A stretch of DNA of 64,000 bases from NCBI RefSeq assembly GCF_041053105.1, contig NZ_CP163444.1, positions 992,001 through 1,056,000 of the forward strand. Reading direction: 5' to 3'. Positions 38,712-48,598 of the stretch are shown in pieces; position 1 is the first letter of the stretch, and the number at the start of each line of letters is the position of its first letter. Source of the stretch: Streptomyces sp. R44. Lineage in GTDB: Bacteria > Actinomycetota > Actinomycetes > Streptomycetales > Streptomycetaceae. Below the pieces are notes generated by a model, which saw only the letters and a program-made list of their open reading frames with translations, did not search any database and was not told the origin of the DNA. The position numbers and the translations under genes were made by a program.

Positions 38712-39479
38712 TCAGGATTCCGGCAGGATCGGAAAGGCGGGTACGGCACGGGTCAGCGCGGCCCGGATCTCGCCCTGCCGCCGGCCGAACTCGGCGGTCG
38801 GCAGGGAGACGGAGAGGGCGTGCACGATGCCGTCGCCGCGCTCGGGCAGGGCCACGGCGAGACAGGTGTACGCGAGGTCGGCCTCGCCCACGGAGACGGC
38901 GAAGCCGTGGCCGCGCACCCGGTCCATCTCGGCCTCGAAGCGCTCCGCGCTGGTGATCGTCCGCTCGGTGAAGCGAGCCATGCCGTGCTCCGCCAGGTAG
39001 CGGCGGCGCAGCGGGCGCGGCAGCGCGGCGAGCAGAGCCTTTCCGTGCGCGGTCGCGTGGGCGCGGGCCTCGGGGCCCGGGCTGAAGGGGTGTCCGGCGT
39101 CGGTGACCGGCGCGGTGGTGTCGACGACGGTGATCAGGCCGTCGCGGTAGGCCGTGTGGTACGCCTCCGCTCCCGTGGCCCGCCGCAGCCGGCCGAGGAG
39201 CTCCCCGGTCCCGGCACCGAGCCCGTGGTGCCGCTGGTGCGAGCGGTACAGAGCCGGGACGCGGGGGCCGGGCGCGTACCCCTCGGCGGTCCGGACGAGG
39301 TAGCCGCGGGCGAGCAGGGGTCCGGTGAGGTGGTAGACCGTCGAGAGCGCGCAGCCGAGCCGCCGCGCGAGCGCCTTGGCCCCGACGGGCCGGTCGGCGT
39401 CGGCGACGACGTCGAGCACGGCGAGGGCCCGCTCGACGGACTGGGGGCCGGGACGCCGGGGCCCGGTGCTGTCAGGCAT
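38712..39479 (-). CDS. IclR-family transcriptional regulator
   Basis: A 255-residue regulator with an N-terminal winged helix (SVERALAVLDVVADADRPVGAKALARRLG, then STVYHLTGPLLARGYL) and a C-terminal IclR effector domain (ARAHATAHGKALLAALP, FAVSVGEADLAYTCLAVAL). The family often controls aromatic or acetate catabolism. ATG 39479 and a GTG one codon earlier are both possible starts. It precedes the ABM protein in an apparent two-gene unit. Confidence 0.92.
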   Translation of the reverse strand: MPDSTGPRRPGPQSVERALAVLDVVADADRPVGAKALARRLGCALSTVYHLTGPLLARGYLVRTAEGYAPGPRVPALYRSHQRHHGLGAGTGELLGRLRRATGAEAYHTAYRDGLITVVDTTAPVTDAGHPFSPGPEARAHATAHGKALLAALPRPLRRRYLAEHGMARFTERTITSAERFEAEMDRVRGHGFAVSVGEADLAYTCLAVALPERGDGIVHALSVSLPTAEFGRRQGEIRAALTRAVPAFPILPES

Positions 39480-39500
39480 CACCCCAGCTTATGCGGCCCG

Positions 39501-39569
39501 CCGTTGTGGGCAGGCGCTCCGCAAGGAGCGGTGCCCACCCCGTTGTGGGCAGGCGTTCCGCAAGGGGCG
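39501..39569 (+). repeat. Two direct copies of a hairpin repeat
   Basis: The 29-base units at 39502-39530 and 39541-39569 differ at two bases. Each holds a small hairpin with a GCAA loop (CGCTCC/GGAGCG in the first, CGTTCC/GGGGCG in the second); the differences keep pairing through G-U. They begin the non-coding 39480-39963 stretch, in which I find no gene. Confidence 0.8.
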
Positions 39570-39612
39570 ATGGGGGTCCCCCCTGCTCGAGCGAAGCCGA
39601 GAGCTTGGGGGA
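39570..39612. repeat. Inserted hairpin element
   Basis: TCCCCC...GCTC and GAGC...GGGGGA arms flank CGAGCGAAGCC. It splits the plus-strand palindromic element, whose inverted partner lacks it. Its sequence is of a type I recall as widely interspersed in Streptomyces genomes (memory, not searched). Confidence 0.65.
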
Positions 39613-39790
39613 GGGTGGGCACAACGGACGGCGCCCTTGCCGGCGCCAGAGGCTTCCGCGCCTGAACCCGCACCACGTCGCGCACCGCGCAAGGTGGTGC
39701 GGGCCAGGGCGCGGAACGCGGAGGCGCCGCTGAAGGGCGCCGTCCCGTGTGCCCACCCGTCCCGCCCAGCGGGACGATTGCCCACACGGC
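39613..39790. repeat. Large imperfect inverted repeat
   Basis: Arms at 39613-39676 and 39693-39758 are inverted copies, about 80-85% identical by eye, around a 16-base centre. The right arm continues through a perfect 8-bp hairpin (39758-39776) into a further inverted copy of the unit seen at 39541-39569. Confidence 0.8.
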
Positions 39791-39889
39791 GGCGGGGTAC
39801 CGCCCGCCCGGGCGCGGGCCCACACGGGCGGTGGGCGTACGTTCCGTAGCCGGTCCTAAGCGCCCCGTATCCCCGCAGGTCAAACCGCC

Positions 39890-39903
39890 CTTATGTGCAT
39901 AAG
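39890..39903. promoter_or_regulatory. Dyad upstream of the VanW gene
   Basis: CTTATG and CATAAG flank TG, an A/T-rich perfect dyad 61 bases before the chosen start of the VanW gene. It may lie in its promoter as an operator. Confidence 0.35.
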
Positions 39904-39963
39904 ACACTCTTTCGGCGTACCGTCGTGTGGTTCCCCCCTTCCCTCGACGCACCGGGAGAGCGC

Positions 39964-41754
39964 GTGCCCCGCTCCACGACCGACCTTGACCCGACGCCCC
40001 GCGAGGGGCGCCGACCGCGTCTTCGGGCGGTGGCGATCGCGACGGGTGTGGTGGCGGTCGCGGCGGGCGGCCTGTATGTGGCGGGGCTGCTGGCGACCGG
40101 GGACGACATATCCGCCGGCACCCGGGTCGACGGCGTGGACATCGGCGGCATGAGCCGTGCCGAGGCCGAGGCCGAGCTGACCTCCGCGGCCCCGGCCTCC
40201 TGGAAGGCGCCGATACCCGTGCGGGTCGGCGACCGCGCCGCCACCGTGGACCCGGCGTCCGCCGGGCTGACCGTGGACGTGGCGAAGACCGCCGACCGGG
40301 CCGCCGACCCGTCCCATGACCCCTTCACGGTCATCGGGCGGTTGTTCTCCTCCGGCGAGCGCGAGGTCCAGCCGGTCCTGGCGTACGACGAGGCCAAGAC
40401 CCGGGCCACCGTCGCCGACCTGGCGAAGCAGAGCGATCTGAGCGTCCGTGAGGGCTCCGTCGCCTTCCGGGACGGCAAGGCCGTCGCGACCCAGCCGGTG
40501 ACGGGCCGGAAGCTGGACACCGGGCAGGCCACCGAGGCCCTGCGCGCCTCCTACCCGGCCGCCACGGGCGCCTCCCCGGTGACGCTGCCCGTCGCCCTGA
40601 CCCAGCCCAAGCTGCCCGCCGCCGAGGTGACCCGGTTCCTCGACACGTACGCCGAACCGGCCGTCTCCGGCCCCGTGACGCTCACCGCCGGCGACCAGCG
40701 GGTGCGGATCTCCGCCGCCACCCTCGGCGACCACCTCACCGTCAAGAACGACGGCGGCCGCCTCACCGCCTCCCTCGACGAGAACGCCCTGCTGCGCGAC
40801 CCGGACGTGGCGCGTCCCCTCGCCGCGCTGACGGGCGCGCCCGTGGAGGCCTCCCTCGGGGTACGGGACGGCAAGGTCGTCGTGGAGTCGGACGGTCGCC
40901 CTGGCCACGAGGTGACCGCGAAGGCCCTCGGCGACGCCGTACGCCCGCTGCTCACCAAGTCCGGCGACGCGGCCCGTACGGCTCCGGTGGCGACCCGGGT
41001 CACCGAGCCCGAGCTCTCCTCCGGCTCCCTGGCCCGCCTGGGCATCAAGGAGCAGATGTCGACGTTCACGGTGAACTTCCCCACCGCCCCGTACCGGACG
41101 ACGAACATCGGCCGGGCGGCCGAGCTGATCAACGGCTCCCTGGTGCAGCCGGGCGAGGTGTGGAGCTTCAACAGGACGGTCGGCGAGCGGACCCCGGACA
41201 ACGGCTTCGTCGACGGCACGATGATCCTCGACGGCTCGTACCGCTCCGCGCCCGGCGGCGGCGTGTCGGCGATGGCCACCACCGTCTACAACGCCATGTT
41301 CTTCGCCGGCGTGCAGCCCGTGGAGCACGGTGCCCACTCCTTCTACATCGAGCGCTACCCGGCCGGCCGCGAGGCGACCGTCGCCTGGGGCTCGCTCGAC
41401 CTGAAGTTCCGCAACGACACGGGCAAGCCGATCTACATCAAGGCGGGCGCCACCGACCACTCGGTCACGGTGAGCTTCCTCGGCACGAAGAAGTACGACT
41501 CCGTGGAGGCGGTCGCCGGGCCGCGCACCAACCTCACGCAGCCCACGAAGCGCGAGGGCACCGGCGAGGCCTGTGTGCCGCAGCCGCCCCTGGAGGGCTT
41601 CGACATCTCGGTGGACCGCGTCTTCAAGAACGGCGGCGCCGAGGTCAAGCGCGAGACGTACAAGACCCACTACACCCCGCGCGACGAGGTGACCTGCAAG
41701 CCGGTCGCCGAGGACGGCGCCCGGGACGGCGGGCAGGGCGGCGACCGCCGCTGA
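39964..41754 (+). CDS. VanW-family membrane-anchored protein
   Basis: A 596-residue protein with an N-terminal membrane helix (AVAIATGVVAVAAGGLYVAGLLA, residues about 18-40), peptidoglycan-binding-4-like repeats over the middle, and a C-terminal VanW domain (NIGRAAELINGSLVQPGEVWSF, then NRTVGERTPDNGF). VanW occurs in some vancomycin-resistance clusters but its biochemical role is not established; most copies, like this one, stand alone and probably act at the cell wall. I chose GTG 39964 because GGGAGA lies 5 bases upstream; an in-frame GTG at 39895 is possible. Confidence 0.88.
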   Translation: MPRSTTDLDPTPREGRRPRLRAVAIATGVVAVAAGGLYVAGLLATGDDISAGTRVDGVDIGGMSRAEAEAELTSAAPASWKAPIPVRVGDRAATVDPASAGLTVDVAKTADRAADPSHDPFTVIGRLFSSGEREVQPVLAYDEAKTRATVADLAKQSDLSVREGSVAFRDGKAVATQPVTGRKLDTGQATEALRASYPAATGASPVTLPVALTQPKLPAAEVTRFLDTYAEPAVSGPVTLTAGDQRVRISAATLGDHLTVKNDGGRLTASLDENALLRDPDVARPLAALTGAPVEASLGVRDGKVVVESDGRPGHEVTAKALGDAVRPLLTKSGDAARTAPVATRVTEPELSSGSLARLGIKEQMSTFTVNFPTAPYRTTNIGRAAELINGSLVQPGEVWSFNRTVGERTPDNGFVDGTMILDGSYRSAPGGGVSAMATTVYNAMFFAGVQPVEHGAHSFYIERYPAGREATVAWGSLDLKFRNDTGKPIYIKAGATDHSVTVSFLGTKKYDSVEAVAGPRTNLTQPTKREGTGEACVPQPPLEGFDISVDRVFKNGGAEVKRETYKTHYTPRDEVTCKPVAEDGARDGGQGGDRR

Positions 41755-41857
41755 CGGAAGGGTGTCTTCCCGTTCGGCCGGGGCATGACTTCGGAGCGCG
41801 GCCCGTCGCCCCTCGACCGGGCCGCACCGAACCTCCCCGGACCGTCGGAGGCACGCC

Positions 41858-42889
41858 TTGGCACAGCGCAGCGACCCCTTCGAGCGGCTCCTCGGCGAGG
41901 CCGCGCGCGCGGGCACGTACCCCGGCGCCGCGTGGGCCGTGGGCGACGCCCGTACGACCCTCTCGGCCGGGGCGGTCGGGCTGCTCGAACCGTCGGACCC
42001 GGGGGGACCGGCACTGCCCGACACGCTCTTCGACGTCGCCAGCCTCACCAAGATCCTCACGGTCTGGGCGGTCGTCGGCACCCTCGTCGACGCCGGGAAG
42101 CTCGACCTGACCGCCCCGCTCGGCTCGTACTGGCCGGAGGCCGCCGGCCGGCCGCTCGCCGGGGCCACGGCGCACCACCTCCTCACCCACACCGCGGGCC
42201 TGCCGCTCCGCGCCAACCTCCGGCACCTGTACGGCTCCGATCCGCAGGACGTCCGCGACGGCGTCCTCGCCGAGCCGCTCCGGCACCGGCCCGGGGAGGC
42301 CGTCGCGTACACCGACCGGGCGGCGCTGATCCTCGGCTACCTCGCCGAGCACCTCACCCGGCAGCCGCTCCCCCGGCTCGCGGAGGACCGGGTCTGGACG
42401 CCCCTCGGCATGACGGAGACGCGGTACGGGCCGCTGGCGGCCGGGGCGAGGCGGCGGTGCGCGCCCACGGAGTACGACGCGGAGAGCGGCGCTCCGCTGC
42501 GGGGCGTCGTCCATGACTTCTCGGCCCGGCTCCTCGGCGGCGCCTGCGGGATCGCGGGGGTCTTCACCACCACCGCCGACATCGGCCGCTTCCTGCGCCA
42601 TCTGCTCGTCCCGGTGCCCGGCACCTTCTCCGCGGAGTGGACCGCGGCCTCGCTGCGCGTCCACACCGGCCCGCTCATCCCGCCGCGCGGCCTCTTCTGG
42701 CATCCGGCGCCCGGCATGGAACCGGCGGAGGACGTCTGGGCGCACTTCGGCTTCACCGGCACGGCCCTGTGGGTCTCCCCCGCGAGCGGCCGCTGGGCCG
42801 TGCTGCTCACCAACCGGCTCCGCCTCACCCGGGACCCGGACCCGCTGACCCGGGTCAGGAACGAGTTCCGGACCCTGGCCTTCCGCTAG
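41858..42889 (+). CDS. Serine hydrolase of the beta-lactamase/class C PBP superfamily
   Basis: A 343-residue protein with SxxK as SLTK (DVASLTKILT), YTD in the YxN position, and HFGFTG in the place of the third motif. Without a signal peptide it is probably a cytoplasmic esterase or peptidase rather than a beta-lactamase. It starts at TTG with GGAGG 7 bases upstream. Its TAG overlaps the TAG of the SARP gene on the other strand within CTAG at 42886-42889. Confidence 0.85.
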   Translation: MAQRSDPFERLLGEAARAGTYPGAAWAVGDARTTLSAGAVGLLEPSDPGGPALPDTLFDVASLTKILTVWAVVGTLVDAGKLDLTAPLGSYWPEAAGRPLAGATAHHLLTHTAGLPLRANLRHLYGSDPQDVRDGVLAEPLRHRPGEAVAYTDRAALILGYLAEHLTRQPLPRLAEDRVWTPLGMTETRYGPLAAGARRRCAPTEYDAESGAPLRGVVHDFSARLLGGACGIAGVFTTTADIGRFLRHLLVPVPGTFSAEWTAASLRVHTGPLIPPRGLFWHPAPGMEPAEDVWAHFGFTGTALWVSPASGRWAVLLTNRLRLTRDPDPLTRVRNEFRTLAFR

Positions 42890-45753
42890 CCGGCACGGGT
42901 CCCTTCCTCCGCGGCCCGGGACGCGAGGGCCTTCAGGCCTTCCAGGCACTCGTCGATCCGCTTGGCGAGGTTGTGCCGGCGGGCGAGCTCCAGGCACGAC
43001 TCCCAGGTCTCGCGGGCCGCCTCCCACTCCCCGAAGTGGTGGTGGGCCCGGGCGGTGAAGACCAGGCAGTCGGCCGTACCGCCCTGGTCGTCCATCCGCA
43101 GGCGGATCGACAGCGCCTCCGCCAGGACCTCGAACGCCTCGTCGCGGTCGCCGAGGACCCGCAGCACGTCGCCGTAGTTGGTGAGGGCGGTGGCGAGGAA
43201 CACCCCGTGGCCGGTCCCGCGGATCAGCTCGATGACCCTGCGGTAGTCCGCGGCCGCCAGGTCCGGTTCGCCGAGCATCTTGTGGACGTCCGCGATCCGG
43301 CTGAGGAGGAGCGCCTCGCCGCGGGCGTTCCCGGCCTCGCGGTAGAGGTCACGGGAGCGTTCGGCGTGGACGAGCGCCTGCTCGGGGTCCTCCGACTGCA
43401 GGTACAACGCCGACATGTTGCCGAGGATCGACGCCCGGGCCGCGAGGTCGCCGCGCTCGGTGAAGAGGTCCAGGGCGATCCGGAGGTGGTCGAGGCAGGC
43501 CTCGTTGCGGAAGGCCATGCCGTGGGCGACGGCCGTGCGCCGGTGCAGCCAGGCCTGTCCGAGCCGGTCGTCGTGGGCCCGGGCGATGTCCATGGCCTGC
43601 TCCAGGCAGGCGTCCCACTCCCCCGTCCACCAGTGCGTGCTCGCATGCCCGAAGAGGCCCACGGCGAGCCGCCAGGCGATGTCGGAGCGGCCGAGCTCCC
43701 CGGCGCGGGTGAGGGCGTCCCGGACGGCCGGCAGCTCCTTCGCGGTCCACCGGATCGCCTCGTCGTCGTCCGCGAACTCGGGCAGCGAGAGGTTCTTCAG
43801 GGCCTCGGGGTCGAGCGGCGGCGGGGACTGGGTCTCGCGGGTGGCCGCGCGCGTCGCGGCGGCGAGGGCCGCGGCGTACCAGGAGAGCAGCCGGAGGAGC
43901 GCCGTGGTGCGCTCCTCCTCGGTGTCCTCCTCGTCGCGCTGCGCCGCGTACTCGCCGAGCAGGTCGTGCAGCTGGTACCGGTCGGGCTCGGGGTTGAGGA
44001 CGAGGTGGGCGTCGGCGAGGACGTCGAGGACGGCGGCGGCCCGGGCCTCCGTGACGTCGAGGAGCGCCGCTGCGGACTGCGGGGTGACCGCGTGCGCCGA
44101 CCACTCCCGCCCCAGGAGCCGGAAGGCCCGCGCGGCCTCGCGCTCCAGCGGCTGGTCGCTGTCCCGCATGGCCACGTAGCTCATGGCGAAGGTCCGTCGG
44201 ACGTCGAAGTCCCCCATGGCGAGGGTGTCGAGCCGGCCCTGGTGGGGGGTGAGCCGTTTCGCCAGGAGCGCGAGGGGCCAGGAGGGCCGGGAGGCCAGCC
44301 GTCCGCCGACGATGTGCAGGGCGAGCGGCAGGCCTCCGCAGGCGGCCATGATGGCGGCCAGCGCCTCGGGCTCGCTCCGTACCCGCTCGGCGCCGGCGAG
44401 CCGGGCGAGGAGCGCGTGCTGGTCGGACTCCGGCAGCGGGGAGAGCGGGACCTTGGCGGAGCCCGGCAGGTCGGCGAGGAGCTGGCGGCTGGTGATCAGG
44501 GCGGCGCTGGGCCCGCCGGCGGGCAGCAGGGGCGCCACGTGGGCGGCGTTGCGCGCGTTGTCGAGGACCAGGAGCACCCGGCGCTCGGCGAGCGCCGAGC
44601 GGAAGAGCAGGGCGCGGTCGTCGGTGTCCTCGGGCAGGGCGTCCTGGTGGACGCCCAGGTCGGACAGGAACCGGGCGAGCAGCTCGTGGGCCGTGCGCGC
44701 CCCGCCGACGCAGTAGCCGCGCAGGTCGGCGTAGAGGGCGCCGTCGGGGAACGCCTCGCGCACCCGGTGAGCGACGTGGACCGCGAGGGCGGTCTTCCCG
44801 ACGCCGCCCATGCCGGACACCACGACGGCCCGGACCGCTCCGGGACCCGGCCCGTTCCCACCGGCCTCGGGCCGTCCCCCCAGGAGGGCCCGTACGGTCG
44901 CCGCCTCGGCCTCCCGGCCCGTGAAGGCGTCGGCCTCGCACGGCAGCTGGAAGGGCGGGCGGGTCGAGGCGGCGTGCGGGCCTGGCCGGGGCGCGGGTTC
45001 TCCCGCGAGCACCTCCGCGTACGCCTCCTGGACGGCCGCGCCGGGTTCCGTGCCGAGCTCCTCGACCAGGCTCCGGCGCAGCCGCTGGAAGACGGAGAAG
45101 GCCTCGGCCTGGCGGCCCGAGCGGTGCAGGGCGAGCATGAGGCTCCGGTGGAAGCCCTCGCGCAGCGGGTGCTCGCCCGCCAGGGCGGTGAGCGGGGCGA
45201 CGGCCTCCTGGTGGCGGCCGAGGCACAGTTCCGCGTCGAAGCTCCATTCGAGGGCCTGGAGCCGCGCCTCCGCGAGCTGGTGGATCCGGAGCGCGGGCGT
45301 CTCGGTCTCGGAGTAGGGGGCGAGGTCCGCGAGGGGGGTGCCGCGCCACAGCGGCATGGCGAGGTCGGCCTCCCGGCGGACCGCCTCCCAGTCCGCCCGC
45401 CGGTACGCCTGCCGGACGGCCTGGACCCCGGCCTCGAAGACGTCGGCGTCGAGCTCGCCCTCGCGGACGGTCAGCTGGTAGCCCGGGGCGACGGTGCGCA
45501 GCCGCTCGTCGGTGCCGCCGTCGGCGGCGGCGAGGACGCGGCGGAGCCTGGTGAGGTGGTTGGCGAGGGCGGCGTCGGCGCTGGCGGGGACCGAGGCGCC
45601 CCAGAGGGCTTCCTTGAGGGCGTCCCGGGAGACCGTGCGGTTGGCCTGGAGCAGGAGTGCGGCGAGGAGGACGCGGACCTTGAGGCCGGTCACCGGCCGC
45701 AACTCCGTCCCGTCGTGGACGACGAGCGATCCGAGCAGCCCGAACTTCACCAC
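42886..45753 (-). CDS. AfsR/SARP-type regulator with NB-ARC and TPR domains
   Basis: A 955-residue regulator. Residues 1-90 form an OmpR-like DNA-binding domain (MVKFGLLGSLVVHDG, ALANHLTRLRRVLA), 95-250 the bacterial transcriptional activation domain, about 310-600 an NB-ARC ATPase (Walker A SGMGGVGKT, Walker B LLVLDN, GLPLAL) and 650-940 TPR repeats. AfsR-like proteins activate secondary metabolism or development, and kinases may phosphorylate them. Two adjacent GTGs (45753, 45750) could serve as start. It is divergent from the GAPDH gene. Confidence 0.92.
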   Translation of the reverse strand: MVKFGLLGSLVVHDGTELRPVTGLKVRVLLAALLLQANRTVSRDALKEALWGASVPASADAALANHLTRLRRVLAAADGGTDERLRTVAPGYQLTVREGELDADVFEAGVQAVRQAYRRADWEAVRREADLAMPLWRGTPLADLAPYSETETPALRIHQLAEARLQALEWSFDAELCLGRHQEAVAPLTALAGEHPLREGFHRSLMLALHRSGRQAEAFSVFQRLRRSLVEELGTEPGAAVQEAYAEVLAGEPAPRPGPHAASTRPPFQLPCEADAFTGREAEAATVRALLGGRPEAGGNGPGPGAVRAVVVSGMGGVGKTALAVHVAHRVREAFPDGALYADLRGYCVGGARTAHELLARFLSDLGVHQDALPEDTDDRALLFRSALAERRVLLVLDNARNAAHVAPLLPAGGPSAALITSRQLLADLPGSAKVPLSPLPESDQHALLARLAGAERVRSEPEALAAIMAACGGLPLALHIVGGRLASRPSWPLALLAKRLTPHQGRLDTLAMGDFDVRRTFAMSYVAMRDSDQPLEREAARAFRLLGREWSAHAVTPQSAAALLDVTEARAAAVLDVLADAHLVLNPEPDRYQLHDLLGEYAAQRDEEDTEEERTTALLRLLSWYAAALAAATRAATRETQSPPPLDPEALKNLSLPEFADDDEAIRWTAKELPAVRDALTRAGELGRSDIAWRLAVGLFGHASTHWWTGEWDACLEQAMDIARAHDDRLGQAWLHRRTAVAHGMAFRNEACLDHLRIALDLFTERGDLAARASILGNMSALYLQSEDPEQALVHAERSRDLYREAGNARGEALLLSRIADVHKMLGEPDLAAADYRRVIELIRGTGHGVFLATALTNYGDVLRVLGDRDEAFEVLAEALSIRLRMDDQGGTADCLVFTARAHHHFGEWEAARETWESCLELARRHNLAKRIDECLEGLKALASRAAEEGTRAG

Positions 45754-45894
45754 CGTGCCCCCGCATCCTGGTAGGTGGGTCCGCCCGACAGCGGCGGCTC
45801 CCGACGTGACCCATCGTACGGTTCGGCACCCCTTGATTGATCAAACCGACCGCGGGTTAACATGTGAGCGCCGCCTAGCTCGAAAGATAATCTT

Positions 45895-47340
45895 GTGACT
45901 GTCAATGACGACTCGTTCACCAGCTGGAAGAACCGCGAGGAGATCGCGGAGTCGATGATCCCGATCATCGGGAAGCTGCACCGGGAGCAGGACGTCACCG
46001 TCCTGGTCCACAGCCGCTCCCTGGTGAACAAGTCGGTGGTCAGCATCCTCAAGACCCACCGCTTCGCCCGGCAGATCGACGGCGAGGAGCTCTCGGTCAC
46101 CGAGACGCTGCCGTTCCTCGAGACGCTCACGACCCTCGACCTGGGCCCCTGCCAGATCGACATCGGTGTGCTGGCCGCGGACTACAAGACCGACGACCGC
46201 GGTCTCTCGGTCGCCGAGTTCACCGCCGAGGCCGTCGCCGGCGCCACCGGCGAGAACAAGATCGAGCGCCGTGACGGCCGCGACGTCGTCCTCTACGGCT
46301 TCGGCCGCATCGGCCGCCTCGTCGCCCGCCTCCTCATCGAGAAGGCCGGCTCCGGCAACGGTCTGCGCCTGCGCGCGATCGTCGTCCGCGGCGGCGGCGA
46401 CCAGGACCTCGTGAAGCGCGCCTCGCTGCTGCGCCGCGACTCCATCCACGGCCAGTTCCAGGGCACGATCACGGTCGACGAGGCGAACAGCACCATCGTC
46501 GCCAACGGCAACACGATCAAGGTGATCTACGCCAACGACCCCTCCGAGGTCGACTACACGGCGTACGGCATCGAGAACGCCATCCTCATCGACAACACCG
46601 GCAAGTGGCGGGACCGCGAGGGCCTCTCCAAGCACCTGCGCCCCGGCATCGACAAGGTCGTCCTGACCGCGCCCGGCAAGGGTGACGTGCCGAACATCGT
46701 GCACGGCGTCAACCACGACACGGTCAAGCCGGACGAGCAGATCCTGTCCTGCGCCTCCTGCACCACCAACGCGATCGTCCCGCCGCTCAAGGCCATGGAC
46801 GACGAGTACGGCGTGCTGCGCGGCCACGTGGAGACGGTCCACTCGTTCACGAACGACCAGAACCTCCTGGACAACTACCACAAGGCCGACCGCCGCGGCC
46901 GTTCCGCGCCGCTCAACATGGTGATCACCGAGACCGGTGCCGCCTCGGCCGTCGCCAAGGCGCTGCCCGACCTGAAGGCCCCGATCACCGGCAGCTCGAT
47001 CCGCGTCCCCGTCCCGGACGTCTCGATCGCGATCCTGAGCCTGCGCCTGGGCCGCGAGACCACCCGCGAGGAGGTCCTGGAGTACCTCCGCGACGTCTCG
47101 CTGCACTCGCCGCTGAAGCGCCAGATCGACTTCACCACGGCCCCCGACGCCGTCTCGATGGACTTCGTCGGCTCGCGCCACGCGTCCATCGTCGACGCCG
47201 GCGCGACCAAGGTCGACGGCGACAACGCGATCCTGTACCTGTGGTACGACAACGAGTTCGGCTACTCGTGCCAGGTCATCCGGGTCGTCCAGCACGTCTC
47301 CGGCGTGGAGTACCCGACCTTCCCGTCCCCGGCGGTCTGA
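45895..47340 (+). CDS. gap: Glyceraldehyde-3-phosphate dehydrogenase, long form
   Basis: A 481-residue GAPDH. Residues 1-125 are an N-terminal extension absent from the usual 330-residue enzyme; then come the NAD-binding [16 protein letters not shown], the active-site SCASCTTNA with the catalytic Cys, and WYDNEFGYS near the end. It interconverts glyceraldehyde 3-phosphate and 1,3-bisphosphoglycerate. Long-form GAPDHs exist in some bacteria beside the canonical gene and may serve gluconeogenesis. GTG 45895 has no Shine-Dalgarno sequence, and GATAAT lies 4 bases before it, so the message may be nearly leaderless. Confidence 0.95.
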   Translation: MTVNDDSFTSWKNREEIAESMIPIIGKLHREQDVTVLVHSRSLVNKSVVSILKTHRFARQIDGEELSVTETLPFLETLTTLDLGPCQIDIGVLAADYKTDDRGLSVAEFTAEAVAGATGENKIERRDGRDVVLYGFGRIGRLVARLLIEKAGSGNGLRLRAIVVRGGGDQDLVKRASLLRRDSIHGQFQGTITVDEANSTIVANGNTIKVIYANDPSEVDYTAYGIENAILIDNTGKWRDREGLSKHLRPGIDKVVLTAPGKGDVPNIVHGVNHDTVKPDEQILSCASCTTNAIVPPLKAMDDEYGVLRGHVETVHSFTNDQNLLDNYHKADRRGRSAPLNMVITETGAASAVAKALPDLKAPITGSSIRVPVPDVSIAILSLRLGRETTREEVLEYLRDVSLHSPLKRQIDFTTAPDAVSMDFVGSRHASIVDAGATKVDGDNAILYLWYDNEFGYSCQVIRVVQHVSGVEYPTFPSPAV

Positions 47341-47399
47341 TCTCCGACGGCACTTCCGCACGGCGAACCGAACACGGGTGCCCCCGCGTCCCTCCCGCC

Positions 47400-48176
47400 A
47401 TGAGGACGCTCACCCAAGGGATACGCCAGCTGCTGCGCTTCGCGGTCCTGGAGGCGCGCTGCTGCGCCTTCGCCGTCGCGCTCGTCGCCGGCATCGCCGT
47501 CTCCACCCTGCTGCCCGAACTGCCGGTCGCCCGCTACGACCTGCTGTTCCTGTACGGCGTCGGCCTCACCCTCCTCGCGTGGAAGGTCGGCTGGGACACC
47601 GGCCGGGACGTCGCCGTGATCGCCGGGTGCCATGCCATCGGCCTCCTCTTCGAGCTGGTCAAGGTGCGGATGGGCTCGTGGAGTTATCCGGAGGACGGCC
47701 TGACGAAGTTCGGCGGCGTCCCGCTGTACGGCGGGTTCCTGTACGCGGCGCTGGGCAGTTACGTCTGCCGGGCCTGGCGCCTGTTCGACCTGCGGCTCAC
47801 CGGCTACCGGCCGCGGATCACGGCGGCCCTCGCCGCGGCCGTGTACGTGAACTTCTTCAGCCACCACTGGCTGCCCGACGCCCGCTGGGCCCTGGCCGCG
47901 CTGCTCCTGGCCGCGACGGCGGGGACCTGGGTCCGGTTCCGGGTCGGCGAGAGCGATCACCGGATGCCCCTGGCCCTGTCGTTCGTCCTGATCGGCTTCT
48001 TCCTCTGGGTCGCCGAGAACGCGGCCACCTACGTCGGCGCCTGGAGCTATCCCGACCAGCTGCACGGCTGGCAGCCTGTGTCCCTGGCGAAGTTCGGCGC
48101 CTGGGCGCTGCTCGTCACGGTCACCTTCGTCCTGACGGCCCGGCACAGCAATCGGGAGAATCGGACATTTTTCTAG
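47400..48176 (+). CDS. DUF817 integral membrane protein
   Basis: A 258-residue protein with about seven or eight membrane helices and the DUF817 signature [25 protein letters not shown], repeated in weaker form near the end ([12 protein letters not shown]). Function unknown. It starts 59 bases after the GAPDH stop; no strong ribosome site is seen. Confidence 0.85.
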   Translation: MRTLTQGIRQLLRFAVLEARCCAFAVALVAGIAVSTLLPELPVARYDLLFLYGVGLTLLAWKVGWDTGRDVAVIAGCHAIGLLFELVKVRMGSWSYPEDGLTKFGGVPLYGGFLYAALGSYVCRAWRLFDLRLTGYRPRITAALAAAVYVNFFSHHWLPDARWALAALLLAATAGTWVRFRVGESDHRMPLALSFVLIGFFLWVAENAATYVGAWSYPDQLHGWQPVSLAKFGAWALLVTVTFVLTARHSNRENRTFF

Positions 48177-48240
48177 CATGGCCACCGGATGCCGTGCTAC
48201 AGTCGAGATCAGTTGCAGTCGTGGTTCCCAAAGAACTGAC

Positions 48241-48275
48241 AAGTGCCTTTGACGATTCGACATCGTCAGGCACTT
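48241..48275 (+). promoter_or_regulatory. Strong hairpin in the cold-shock mRNA leader
   Basis: AAGTGCCT pairs with AGGCACTT and, inside it, GACGAT with ATCGTC around loop TCGAC. It lies in an unusually A/T-rich 200-base leader, 102 bases before the cold-shock gene. Followed by TATGTGTTTTC, it could be a thermosensitive leader element or a terminator/attenuator. Confidence 0.65.
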
Positions 48276-48376
48276 TATGTGTTTTCGGTGCAGTTTTCCG
48301 GACGGGGCAATCATCACGGCGACGCCGGGATCCGCACAGTGCGGGTTCCAGGGCTACGCCCCGAAGGAGATATGAC

Positions 48377-48580
48377 ATGGCTAACGGCACCGTGAAGTGG
48401 TTCAACTCGGAAAAGGGCTTCGGCTTCATCGAGCAGGAGGGTGGCGGCCCGGACGTGTTCGCCCACTACTCCAACATCGCCACCCAGGGCTTCCGTGAGC
48501 TCCAGGAAGGCCAGAAGGTGACCTTCGACGTCACGCAGGGCCAGAAGGGCCCCCAGGCGGAGAACATCCTCCCCGCCTGA
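48377..48580 (+). CDS. Cold-shock protein (CspA family)
   Basis: A 67-residue single OB-fold protein with RNP1 KGFGFIE and RNP2 DVFAHYS, which binds single-stranded RNA or DNA and melts secondary structure. AAGGAGA lies 7 bases before the ATG. The long structured leader upstream is typical of cold-inducible csp genes. A terminator follows, then a DEAD-box helicase gene, a functional partner in cold adaptation. Confidence 0.97.
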   Translation: MANGTVKWFNSEKGFGFIEQEGGGPDVFAHYSNIATQGFRELQEGQKVTFDVTQGQKGPQAENILPA

Positions 48581-48598
48581 CGTTGACACGTCCGACGC

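Noticed and set aside
32805..39665. A plus-strand open frame of over 2200 codons antisense to the fusion and regulator genes.
   Set aside because: Its product is a low-complexity Gly/Ala/Val/Glu chain, as expected for the antisense frame of G+C-rich genes; it crosses several real genes.
38456..39665. Small plus-strand frames across the IclR gene and repeat region.
   Set aside because: They lack ribosome sites and recognisable domains, and they are antisense to a clear IclR regulator or lie in palindromic repeats.
42886..42889. Shared CTAG at the ends of convergent genes as a possible regulatory overlap.
   Set aside because: A 4-base overlap of two TAG stops is easily explained by chance packing.
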